A stretch of DNA of 64,000 nucleotides, taken from Methanomassiliicoccales archaeon PtaU1.Bin124 (GTDB lineage Archaea > Thermoplasmatota > Thermoplasmata > Methanomassiliicoccales > UBA472). Below the pieces are notes generated by a model. It ran no database searches and was not told where the DNA came from. It saw nothing but the letters and a program-made list of their open reading frames with translations. The stretch spans positions 248,001 through 312,000 of the forward strand of contig MVRC01000013.1 of NCBI GenBank assembly GCA_002067865.1, given 5' to 3'. Below, piece by piece: positions 25,709-33,224 of this stretch. Position numbers and translations under genes: made by a program. Position 1 is the first letter of the stretch; each line of letters begins with the position of its first letter.

Positions 25709-26305
25709 ATGAGGAAACTGATAGTTCTTTCATTCATCACGTTGGACGGGGTCATGCAAGCACCAGGGGGGCCAGATGAGGACGTTTCCGGCGGTTTCAG
25801 GCATGGTGGTTGGACCGTCCCCTATCTCGATGAGTTCGCAAACAATGTCATGATGGAGCAGATGGGAAGACCATACGACCTTCTTTTGGGCCGGAGGACC
25901 TATGACATCTTCGCTTCCTATTGGCCATACCATAGGGACATGGACATGGGCATCAACAAGGCCACCAAATACGTGGTCTCACGAAGCCCGATGACATTTA
26001 CCTGGGAAGGGTCGGTCCAGCTCCAGGGAGATGTGGCCGAGGCCGTCAGGAAGCTCAAGGACGACGATGGCCCAGACATTCAGGTCCACGGCAGCGGAGA
26101 TCTGATCCAGACATTATTCAAGCATGATCTTGTCGATGAGCTCTGGCTTAAGACGTTCCCTCTCACTCTCGGCCCGGGGAAACGGCTTTTCGCGGATGGC
26201 GTCATCCCGGCAGCTTTCAAGCTGATGCATTGCGCAACTTCGCCCAAGGGCGTCATCATCGCAGAGTATGGACGTTCGGGCGATGTTGTGACGGGGTCCT
26301 TCTGA
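25709..26305 (+). CDS. Dihydrofolate-reductase-like family protein
   Basis: 198 residues from ATG 25709, where the conserved MRKLIVLSFITLDGVMQAPGG begins. GRRTYDIFASYWP, KYVVSRSP, IQVHGSGDLIQTLF and LWLKTFPLTLGPGKRLF match the RibD-C reductase fold. CCATATTAGT about 25-34 nt upstream may be the TATA box. Paralogue of the gene at 24352 in the opposite orientation. Confidence 0.87.
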   Translation: MRKLIVLSFITLDGVMQAPGGPDEDVSGGFRHGGWTVPYLDEFANNVMMEQMGRPYDLLLGRRTYDIFASYWPYHRDMDMGINKATKYVVSRSPMTFTWEGSVQLQGDVAEAVRKLKDDDGPDIQVHGSGDLIQTLFKHDLVDELWLKTFPLTLGPGKRLFADGVIPAAFKLMHCATSPKGVIIAEYGRSGDVVTGSF

Positions 26306-26321
26306 ACGATTCGGAGGACGT

Positions 26322-26639
26322 TCATTTGGGAAGCTGCCTCAGACCAACGACGTTTCCGTTGTCATCCTTGACCTTCGCGATCATCATTCCGCCACAGACG
26401 TCCATGGCATCCTGCATGACATTTCCACCAGTCTTTACCAGATCTTCTAAGCTGGCCTTTATGTCAATCACATCGACATATGCGATCGGTCCAACATCGG
26501 AGTTCGGGTCCAGACCGATCTCCATATTGTCGGCTTTGAATCCAACGTAGTATGGACCGTCGACGTATGGTTCGACGCCAAGAAATCTCTTAAAGAAAGC
26601 TTTGGCCTTCTCAACGTCCTTTACTGGGAACACCAGCAC
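26322..26639 (-). CDS. VOC/glyoxalase-like protein
   Basis: 105 residues from GTG 26639. LVFPVKDVEKAKAFFKRFLGVEPYVDGPYYVGF and the closing GGMMIAKVKDDNGNVVGLRQ form a betaalphabetabetabeta VOC unit. The frame stays open upstream with plausible residues (AQNVSV), so a non-ATG start slightly upstream is possible. Substrate unknown. Convergent with the reductase at 25709. Confidence 0.82.
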   Translation of the reverse strand: MLVFPVKDVEKAKAFFKRFLGVEPYVDGPYYVGFKADNMEIGLDPNSDVGPIAYVDVIDIKASLEDLVKTGGNVMQDAMDVCGGMMIAKVKDDNGNVVGLRQLPK

Positions 26640-26704
26640 GCTTACATTTTGCGCCGTATCGATTGGTTTTTGAGGCTTACGTATTTACCGATTTCGATTG
26701 GTGG

Positions 26705-27022
26705 TCATTGATTCCTTCTGCCGATGAAGAATATGGCCACTCCGATCCCGATCATGATCAGGCCCATGAGGATAGGTATCGCCCGGAAATCGTCGAAGAA
26801 AGGGACGTTCGGCACGAACATGCTGAAGAGCATCATCATCAGGCCCATGCCGATGAAGATCACGGACAGCACCAGCAAACTCTGGCTCACATATATCTTG
26901 GTCGAACGGACCATCTCCCCCGTTACTATCACGCCCTGGTGATCGATTCTCTTCGCCCCGCAATGATCGCAGTAGATGGCGTTCTCGTTCATCACGTTCC
27001 CGCAGCGCGAGCACGATTGAAT
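26705..27022 (-). CDS. Zinc-ribbon membrane protein with probable ATT start
   Basis: The nearest standard start (GTG 26995) would lose the first zinc knuckle. Reading on upstream gives IQSCSRCGNVMNENAIYCDHCGAK, a full CxxC...CxxC ribbon, beginning at ATT 27022 right after GGGGGAAGG. I therefore extend to 27022 (105 aa). Two hydrophobic helices follow (about residues 48-70 and 79-99). Function unknown; zinc-ribbon/2TM proteins of this size are common in archaea. TTAAATAC further upstream may be its TATA box. Confidence 0.65.
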   Translation of the reverse strand: MQSCSRCGNVMNENAIYCDHCGAKRIDHQGVIVTGEMVRSTKIYVSQSLLVLSVIFIGMGLMMMLFSMFVPNVPFFDDFRAIPILMGLIMIGIGVAIFFIGRRNQ

Positions 27023-27193
27023 TTTCCTTCCCCCAGGAAAGATTTGCAGGGCTAGTATTTAATGTGAATCGGAAGAGCGGGCCGGTCGAAAACGATCGAT
27101 GTCATGTTCGCTCGTGGCAATAGTACAATTACTTCCTGCTCACACGTTTTGAACGGCCATGATTTGGTCATCCAAGCAAGGAGGTGAAAAAGC

Positions 27194-27505
27194 ATGTTGG
27201 TTCTACAGGTCAGCAAGCATGACTATAGTTCGTGCCCTATGTTCAATGAGAGATCGTTGAAGGCTTCCAAGAAGTACATGGCGGGAGAGGAGGCTGCCTT
27301 GGCCCGGCACAAGATCAAATTGATCGGGAGCTGGACCGATTTCACATCCCATGAGATCTTCAATATCTTTGAATCGCCGAGCATGGAGGAGTTCATGAAG
27401 ATGTGCATGGAGCCTGAGTTCATGGAATGGCTCTCGTTCAACGATGTCCAGACAAAGGCGGTCATCGGCCGCAAGGATGTCATGGAACTGCTGAGCTCGA
27501 AGTGA
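27194..27505 (+). CDS. Small DUF3303-like protein, paralogue 2
   Basis: 103 residues, homologous to the protein at 16024 along its whole length, with shared LVxQVxKH, GSW, and ESPSMEEFMKMCMEPEFM-like blocks. An excellent ribosome site, AAGGAGGTGA, lies 6 nt before the ATG, so it is not leaderless and may be well expressed. Function unknown; it may sense or bind a small ligand as a dimeric alpha/beta barrel. Confidence 0.75.
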   Translation: MLVLQVSKHDYSSCPMFNERSLKASKKYMAGEEAALARHKIKLIGSWTDFTSHEIFNIFESPSMEEFMKMCMEPEFMEWLSFNDVQTKAVIGRKDVMELLSSK

Positions 27506-27575
27506 ATGGCCGAACGGCCATTCCATCTTTTTCGTTCTCAAAAATCAAATATGTCGCCGCGGCATCTCATCTCGT

Positions 27576-28340
27576 ATGGAGACCTGGGAATTGGACGATG
27601 ACCGCTGGCCTTGGTTCGAAGAGCAGATCCAAGGCAAGGAACTGGACTACCATTGGTTCATCGTCGATTGGCACACCTGCCGGAATGATACCAGGATCAG
27701 TATCGCTCAGGAAGGAGGACGGCTGGCGGGCGCGCTGTTGATATTCAGGGGCCGGATATGCCAGATGAGAGGGGAGAGCCAGGCAGCGGAGGCATTATTG
27801 GCCATGGTAGGGGAGGGCGTGACCGAGATGGTGATGCCACTCGAATGGGTCGATCTCATGCCAGCTCGGTTGAAGGTGAAGAGGATGGAGGAGATCCTCC
27901 TCATGAGCCTGGAGAAGGGCAGCGAGAGGCTCATCTTCGTGAGGGAACCGGAAAGACTCGGCCCATGGGACCTGAACGATTTAGTGGCATTGCTGCATGA
28001 GGCGGACAGGATTACGTGGGGTGAAGTGACGGCTGCGAGCCTGGCCGATTCGGTCGCCACCGGGGCATGGTATGGGATCAGGCAGAACGGCCGCGTCGTG
28101 GCCGTTGCAGGCTCCTGGATGAAGGGCGACCCGAAGCACGTCAACATCGTAGCGGTATCGAAACAGTTCCGCGGGCATGGATATGCCCGGTCCGTCCTCT
28201 CCCGTTTGCTGGAGGACATTTTCCAGGAATCGGACAAGGCCCTTATCAACGTGAGGGCGGACAATATGCCGGCATTGCGGGCGTACAAAGCGTTGGGATT
28301 CGTTCCACGGCTGACTTATTGCCGCGCGATCATGGTTTAA
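27576..28340 (+). CDS. GNAT-family acetyltransferase
   Basis: 254 residues. The C-terminal half is a GNAT domain with VNIVAVSKQFRGHGYARSVLSRLLE (acetyl-CoA loop RGHGYA) and NVRADNMPALRAYKALGFVP. The N-terminal half resembles the accessory domain of FR47/DUF-type GNATs. Substrate unknown. No operon partner; the ncRNA follows. Confidence 0.8.
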   Translation: METWELDDDRWPWFEEQIQGKELDYHWFIVDWHTCRNDTRISIAQEGGRLAGALLIFRGRICQMRGESQAAEALLAMVGEGVTEMVMPLEWVDLMPARLKVKRMEEILLMSLEKGSERLIFVREPERLGPWDLNDLVALLHEADRITWGEVTAASLADSVATGAWYGIRQNGRVVAVAGSWMKGDPKHVNIVAVSKQFRGHGYARSVLSRLLEDIFQESDKALINVRADNMPALRAYKALGFVPRLTYCRAIMV

Positions 28341-28387
28341 GTATCATTATCAAAAGAGGTTATCTCGTCTGATTCCCGACCCGTCAT

Positions 28388-28397
28388 GCTTATATCC
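28388..28397 (+). promoter_or_regulatory. TATA box of the 28.4-kb RNA
   Basis: GCTTATATCC lies about 25 nt before the inferred RNA 5' end near 28415. No coding start follows at a suitable distance on this strand. Confidence 0.55.
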
Positions 28398-28414
28398 TCG
28401 AAAGTCCAAATTAA

Positions 28415-28618
28415 TCATCATAGAATATGACTGGATGATGCTAACATCCGGCGATCTATCCGGGTTGCCGTCCGCACGTTATGGCGGATTGAACGGCACC
28501 GGAGGTCGCCGGGGCCTCCTCCAACTGCCGTTCCTATCCGGTCCGGCAGCAGGCCCCGAGGGTCCGTCCGCACGTTAAGGCGGAAAGAACGGCGACGAGG
28601 TGCTGCTGGACCGTTTTT
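28415..28618 (+). ncRNA. Putative structured RNA with tandem hairpins
   Basis: About 200 nt between a TATA box and a T5 tract. Predicted elements: hairpin GGATG/CATCC (28433-28449); hairpin A (28467-28497) with GCCGT/ACGGC, inner CCGC/GCGG, loop ACGTTATG and 3' bulge ATTGA; a long central stem GGGGCCT/AGGCCCC (28511-28517 with 28551-28557) extended by CTGCCG/CGGCAG; hairpin B (28564-28592) with the same plan, loop ACGTTAAG and bulge AAAGA. It is not SRP RNA, which is at 52230, and I see no RNase P core motifs. Class unknown. Confidence 0.6.
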
Positions 28619-28938
28619 CACATCACCGATTCCAGCTGGACCTTCTTCTCGAACCCCCATTGCTTGATCGTGCTGCGGGCGTTCTCCATGAGGTCATATG
28701 AGGTCACCAGGAAGGTCATGCACCCCTCCTTGACCGCATCCTCCAGCCCCTGGCGCAGCTTGAGGTCGAGGTCCAACGGTTCGAATGCCGCAAAGCCCCG
28801 GAAACGTCGTCCATCCGGACGAAGTGCCGAGATGAACGTGAGCTGCCCCTGAGCGATCTCCACTTGGGTGAAGCCCTTACGGCGCAGGTCCTCCCTCCAC
28901 AGCCCGATATACTCCTCTGCCAAAGTGGAAGTGGTCAT
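28618..28938 (-). CDS. Conserved-looking hypothetical protein
   Basis: 106 residues of mixed alpha/beta pattern: helix (STLAEEYIGLWREDLRRKGF), strand (EIAQGQLTFISALR), then DLKLRQGLEDAVKEGCMTFLVTSYDLMENARSTIKQWGFEKK. No motif recognised, no membrane segment. Its stop codon overlaps the T-tract of the converging RNA. Third-position G/C preference supports it as a real gene. Confidence 0.6.
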   Translation of the reverse strand: MTTSTLAEEYIGLWREDLRRKGFTQVEIAQGQLTFISALRPDGRRFRGFAAFEPLDLDLKLRQGLEDAVKEGCMTFLVTSYDLMENARSTIKQWGFEKKVQLESVM

Positions 28939-29026
28939 CGATGATAGCTAGGCAGCAGCCGCTATTTATCGTCCACTCGGCATCGATTTATAGGCGCGGC
29001 TCCCCTGGTCGGACACAGGGAAGGTC

Positions 29027-29839
29027 ATGGAGGGCAGGTCGTTGGCGAACGGGGTGACGATGCCGCCGATGGGGTTCGGCACCTACAGGCTGAGGGAGGG
29101 AGAGGAATGCAGGAAGGCGGTGCTACATGCCCTGCAGGTCGGCTATCGCCTGATCGACACCGCCGCCATGTACGGCAACGAGGAGGATGTGGGCTGGGCC
29201 ATCAGGGAGAGCGGCATCCCCAGGAAGGAGATCTTCGTCACCACCAAGCTGTGGAACGACGACCATGGCTACGAGCAGGCGCTACGGGCGTTCGAACGTT
29301 CCGAGCACCGGCTGAACGTGGAGTACATCGATCTTTATCTCATCCATTGGCCGGTGATGAGGGCCAGGGACCGGTCGTGGGTGGCGCTGGAGCGCATCTA
29401 TAGGGACGGAAGATGCCGCGCCATCGGGGTCAGCAATTACACCATAAAGCATCTGGAGCAGCTTTCATCGCTGGCAGAGGTGATGCCGATGGTGGAGCAG
29501 ATCGAGCTGACCCCGTTCCTGCAGCAGCGGGACCTGGTCGACCATTGCCGCCAGCTCGGAATGGTGCTCCAGGCATACTCCCCCCTGACCAGGGCGAAGA
29601 TGTTCGGCGACAAGTTCCTCGTCGAGATGTCCCAAAGACTGGAACGGACCCCGGCGCAGATCTTGCTGCGCTGGTCCATGCAGAAGGGCTTCGTCCCATT
29701 GCCCCGGTCATCACGACCGGAGAGGATCGAAGAGAACTTCCGCATCTTCGATTTCCAGCTTGAGAGAGATGATATGGACAGGCTCGATTCCCTTGAGTCC
29801 AACTCCCGGGTCTCGTGGGACCCGAGCGGTGTGCCTTGA
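29027..29839 (+). CDS. Aldo/keto reductase
   Basis: 270 residues, the usual AKR length. Starts MEGRSLANGVTMPPMGFGTYRL. The catalytic tetrad is visible: Asp and Tyr in DTAAMYGNEEDVG, Lys in FVTTKLWNDD, His in YLIHWPV. GVSNYTIKHLEQL and LPRSSRPERIEENFRIFDF complete the NADPH site. It reduces aldehydes or ketones in the cytoplasm; the physiological substrate is unknown. Confidence 0.94.
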   Translation: MEGRSLANGVTMPPMGFGTYRLREGEECRKAVLHALQVGYRLIDTAAMYGNEEDVGWAIRESGIPRKEIFVTTKLWNDDHGYEQALRAFERSEHRLNVEYIDLYLIHWPVMRARDRSWVALERIYRDGRCRAIGVSNYTIKHLEQLSSLAEVMPMVEQIELTPFLQQRDLVDHCRQLGMVLQAYSPLTRAKMFGDKFLVEMSQRLERTPAQILLRWSMQKGFVPLPRSSRPERIEENFRIFDFQLERDDMDRLDSLESNSRVSWDPSGVP

Positions 29840-29942
29840 CCTTTTTATTCCTATGTGATGCATATTAATATAAGGCAGTGCCGGGCATGTTATACACAGG
29901 AGAGGGGGATTCGGCCTGTGCGCCCACTATGAGGATGTCGAT

Positions 29943-30584
29943 GTGCAGATGCAGGTGCTGAAGAGCCTGCGCGAGTTCTATCCCATAAAAGTGGACGAGA
30001 TCGTGCTAATCTCCTCGGTGCAGAAGGTGCTGAAGGACGTCATCATCGATCAGGTGACGCAGGCCATCAAGGTGCTGAAGGAGAACGCCTGGATCGAAGA
30101 GGCGGTCATAAAGGCCCCGTTCGGCAAGACCGAGACCTATCGCTTCAAGATCACCTCGGACGGCATCGATCACCTCCAATCTCTGGAAGAATCGACCACG
30201 AAGAAGACCATCGTCTCGGCCAAGGAGGTGGAGTCGAGACTGGTCGAGACCTACGACCGCATCAAGAACGACATGGAGGAGATGCGCACCGGCATCGAGA
30301 CGGGGCAGAGATCGCTGGAGGGGGAGATGGAGGAGATGCGGAAGCGCATAGCCGACCATGACCAGGTGATCAGGACGTACTTCCTCCGCGTCATCGAGAC
30401 CTTCGGGGTGTTCGTCAGCATATTCGCGGTCGTGGTGGTCCTCATTCTTACGTTGGGCCTAGGGGCCAAGGAGGCCGGGACGTCCACCTACCTCTACCTT
30501 ATGGTGAGCGTGCCGATCTGCGTGGTCGTCTACGTGGTGGTCATGCTGTGGGGCATCAAGCGGTTCATCCTCATAGGGAAGTGA
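29943..30584 (+). CDS. Membrane-anchored winged-helix/coiled-coil protein 1
   Basis: 213 residues from GTG 29943; by comparison with the next gene about ten more residues may lie upstream at a non-ATG start. N-terminal ~75 residues look like a winged helix (VLKSLREFYPIKVDE ... YRFKITSDGIDHL). A coiled coil follows (about 85-140), then HDQVIRTYFLRVIE and two hydrophobic helices (about 150-172 and 182-204). It is paralogous to the following gene, 4 nt away. It may sense or signal at the membrane; no known family recognised. Confidence 0.65.
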   Translation: MQMQVLKSLREFYPIKVDEIVLISSVQKVLKDVIIDQVTQAIKVLKENAWIEEAVIKAPFGKTETYRFKITSDGIDHLQSLEESTTKKTIVSAKEVESRLVETYDRIKNDMEEMRTGIETGQRSLEGEMEEMRKRIADHDQVIRTYFLRVIETFGVFVSIFAVVVVLILTLGLGAKEAGTSTYLYLMVSVPICVVVYVVVMLWGIKRFILIGK

Positions 30585-30588
30585 GCGG

Positions 30589-31254
30589 ATGGCGGAGGAG
30601 AGGAAGGACGCGAAGGACCTGGTGCTCTGCCTCCTGGCCAGATTCCATCCGATCAAGGCCAGCGAGAAGGAAGTGGCAGATGAGCTGCATGCGGAGAACG
30701 GCCTGAACCAGGAGGAGGTCCACACGGCGCTGGAATCGCTGCGCATCGCCGGATCGGTGGAGATGACCACCGTTCAGCTGGCGCATCTTTCGGCAACGGA
30801 GGACCGCTATTCCATCACCGACAAAGGCCGGGAGGCCCTCCGGGCCAAGGGCATGGACCCGGCACAGGAATGCATCACGCCGCGCGAGATCGAATCCCGG
30901 CTGATCTCCAATTACGACCGGATCAAGGCGGAGATGGAGCAGGTGCGGCAGAACCTGGAGAGGAACCAGAAGACGCTGGAGACGGAGATGACCGGCATAC
31001 GGAAGAGCATGGGGGAGCACGATCAGTTCGTCCGCACCTACATGGTCCGCATCGTCGAATCGATCTCGATGTTCATCGGCATCTTCGCCATCACGGTGGT
31101 CATGATGGTCAATGTGCTGAAGGACCTCTCCCTCATCCCTGACAAGACCATGCTCGTCATATTCGTGGCCACATTGCCGACGCTGCTCATCATCACCATA
31201 ATCCCTGGGCTGTGGTTGATCAGAAGGATGATATTGGAACCGAGGCCTCATTGA
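30589..31254 (+). CDS. Membrane-anchored winged-helix/coiled-coil protein 2
   Basis: 221 residues, same plan as the upstream paralogue: winged helix (LLARFHPIKASEKEVADEL ... YSITDKGREAL), shared CITPREIESRLISNYDRIKAEMEQ against SAKEVESRLVETYDRIKNDMEE, coiled coil, HDQFVRTYMVRIVES, and two C-terminal helices. Tandem duplication with divergence suggests hetero-oligomers. Convergent with the DUF1638 gene, whose stop abuts. Confidence 0.65.
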   Translation: MAEERKDAKDLVLCLLARFHPIKASEKEVADELHAENGLNQEEVHTALESLRIAGSVEMTTVQLAHLSATEDRYSITDKGREALRAKGMDPAQECITPREIESRLISNYDRIKAEMEQVRQNLERNQKTLETEMTGIRKSMGEHDQFVRTYMVRIVESISMFIGIFAITVVMMVNVLKDLSLIPDKTMLVIFVATLPTLLIITIIPGLWLIRRMILEPRPH

Positions 31255-32040
31255 TCATTTTCCGGCCATCAGTTCCTTTGCCCTGAGATAGGAGCGCTCC
31301 GCCACTGTCGTGGTGCAGTTGATCTCCCCGACCCTGAGATCGAAGCAGGAACCGAACTCCAGCACGTTCCTATCGAACGATTCCCCATCGCCCAGTCCGG
31401 TCTTCAGTTTGAAGGTGTCCTTGTAGCCCATGAACTGGAACACGTACTTGGCCCCGTCCAGGTTCTTCTCGTCCTCGATCACGCGGATGTCGTGGAAGAA
31501 GCGACGCCAGTTGGAGGCCCACATGGGGGTCAGGTAGAACGACCCAGGATGGGAGCGCAGCAGGTGCAGGTATTCCTCGGTCCCGCCCATGGCGGTCCCG
31601 ATGCAGTCGTCCACCATCTCCCCCCGATGATCGGTGAGCGAACAGACCGGCACATGCACGCACTGCACCACCGTCTCGAAGTTGCGGAAGGCGTTGCCGC
31701 AGAGCCCGTAGAAGACCATGATGGCGCCGCACAACGGCTCGATCAGGCGGAGGGAGGAGACCACATCGTCCCTCAGCTCCTGCGGCAGCAGATGCAGCTC
31801 GATCGGTTTCTGCCACAGGATGACCGTTCCCTCCTGGTCGATGATAAGGTCGGCCACGTTCTCCTCGCTCACCAGATGCAGGTCCCGCTCGGGCTGCAGC
31901 GAACGCAGCTTGTGCTCGATGGTGTCCGAGACACCGTTGCTGACCAGGAAGATGACCCTGGCATCCTTGTCGTGGTCCAGCACATGGACCATCTCGTCCT
32001 CCAGCAGGTGGCATCCCACCATCCCCAGCGCCTTCGGCAT
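31255..32040 (-). CDS. DUF1638 protein
   Basis: 261 residues. CHLLEDEMVHVL, FYGLCGNAFRNFE and DDCIGTAMGGTEEYL with a later Cys-containing GSCFDL match DUF1638, a corrinoid/methyltransferase-associated family of unknown activity. It starts one base after the stop of the methyltransferase-like gene, so they are co-transcribed and likely work together in C1 or corrinoid metabolism. Confidence 0.8.
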   Translation of the reverse strand: MPKALGMVGCHLLEDEMVHVLDHDKDARVIFLVSNGVSDTIEHKLRSLQPERDLHLVSEENVADLIIDQEGTVILWQKPIELHLLPQELRDDVVSSLRLIEPLCGAIMVFYGLCGNAFRNFETVVQCVHVPVCSLTDHRGEMVDDCIGTAMGGTEEYLHLLRSHPGSFYLTPMWASNWRRFFHDIRVIEDEKNLDGAKYVFQFMGYKDTFKLKTGLGDGESFDRNVLEFGSCFDLRVGEINCTTTVAERSYLRAKELMAGK

Positions 32041-32041
32041 T

Positions 32042-33079
32042 TCAGGGGCACCTCCCCTTTGCGACCCTTCCGTAGGTCTTGGTGGTCTGGGCCATGGTGC
32101 GCATGTTGTCCAATGGCGTCTCGGGCAGGAAGCCGCATCCCGGGGCGATTACGTCGGTGCCGCAGTCGATGCACTTCTTCGTCTCCATCGACACCTCCAG
32201 CTCCGTGCCCATCATCAGCGTGCTGCCCGGGGAGATGTTCCCGATGATGGCCACCCTCCCTTCCAGCACCTGTTTGACCCGGTCTATCTGCATGCAATGG
32301 TCCACGCTTATGCCGTTCACGCCGGTCTGGGCCATGTACCGCAGGTTGCGGTTGATGTTGCCGCAGATGTGCAGGATGGTCGTTCCGCCATGCTTGGCCA
32401 CGGCCTCGGCCAGGCGGCGCTGGTAGGGCAGGGAGAACATCTCGTACTGATTCGCCTCCAGCACATCCCCGGAGCTGGTCCCGTCCACCAGACAGATCAC
32501 GTCCGCCCCCTCCTCCAGTGCGGCCTGGGCATAGGCGATGCCCCATTCCGTCGTCACCTCCAATATCTGCTTCATGAAGGAGGGCCGCAGCACCAGGTCG
32601 ATGATGGCCTCCTGCTCCCCGCGCAGCTGGCAGGCCAGCATGAACGGGGCCACGACCCCGCAGATGACTGGGATGTTGGGACAATGCTGCGACAGCTTGG
32701 ATATCGACTCCAGCACGACCGGGGCCCGTCCCGCCCTGGTCGGGTCCGGCACTTGAAGGGTCAGAAGGTCATCGGGAGTGCGGATCGCCCTGTCCAGGAT
32801 GGCCGGCTGACGGATGAGGCGGCGCTGATCCGTCCTTGCGCCGAAGGCCGACGCGTCCACGCCCACGTCGAACGGGACGCGCACGCTCTCCAGCCCGCCG
32901 ATGTCGTGGGCGGCCCGGGCCAGCTTGGACATGAGCTCCGAGTTGACATGCGCCTCGGGCCAGTATGCCCCGGACGCCTTCATCAGGTCGATGGTGCCGG
33001 TCTGCAGCGGACAGGCGCACGGCACCCGGTCCACGGGGTCGAGCCTGAGCGTGGCAAGCAATCTTTCCTTCTCGTTCAC
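32042..33079 (-). CDS. Methylcobamide:CoM methyltransferase-like (UroD family)
   Basis: 345 residues from GTG 33079, with GAGGAGGT ideally upstream. UroD-fold protein with the zinc triad of MtaA/MtbA-type enzymes: His and Cys in TILHICGN and Cys in APGCGFLPETP. Also NEKERLLATLRLDPVDRVP at the N-terminus. The family moves methyl groups from methyl-corrinoid proteins to thiols such as coenzyme M. No corrinoid protein or substrate-specific methyltransferase is nearby, so the acceptor is open. Operon with DUF1638. Confidence 0.85.
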   Translation of the reverse strand: MNEKERLLATLRLDPVDRVPCACPLQTGTIDLMKASGAYWPEAHVNSELMSKLARAAHDIGGLESVRVPFDVGVDASAFGARTDQRRLIRQPAILDRAIRTPDDLLTLQVPDPTRAGRAPVVLESISKLSQHCPNIPVICGVVAPFMLACQLRGEQEAIIDLVLRPSFMKQILEVTTEWGIAYAQAALEEGADVICLVDGTSSGDVLEANQYEMFSLPYQRRLAEAVAKHGGTTILHICGNINRNLRYMAQTGVNGISVDHCMQIDRVKQVLEGRVAIIGNISPGSTLMMGTELEVSMETKKCIDCGTDVIAPGCGFLPETPLDNMRTMAQTTKTYGRVAKGRCP

Positions 33080-33127
33080 CGGAAATACCTCCTCAGAACT
33101 CCCCTCGTCGTAAATATTCTCGACATT

Positions 33128-33137
33128 GATATTTAAG
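33128..33137 (-). promoter_or_regulatory. TATA box of the methyltransferase-DUF1638 operon
   Basis: CTTAAATATC on the minus strand, about 50-58 nt before GTG 33079, leaves room for a leader holding GAGGAGGT. Further upstream, TGACGACGTCA at 33185-33195 is an 11-bp palindrome that could serve this or the divergent operon. Confidence 0.5.
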
Positions 33138-33224
33138 GCAAACTAGGACCCAAATGCAAAAAAACTGCCAAAACTAGAATTACGTGACGACGTCATATTT
33201 GGGGAAGGGAACAGGGAAGGTCTC

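Noticed and set aside
28467-28592. Repeated CCGTCCGCACGTTA motif as a CRISPR array
   Set aside because: Only two copies, each forming a closed hairpin with differing flanks; no spacer regularity and no cas genes.
28418-28660. 80-codon minus-strand frame across the structured RNA
   Set aside because: Its repeated Arg-rich residues just mirror the two hairpins; no ribosome site and no family resemblance.
31718-33136. 472-codon plus-strand frame
   Set aside because: Antisense to the methyltransferase and DUF1638 genes, which have clear motifs.
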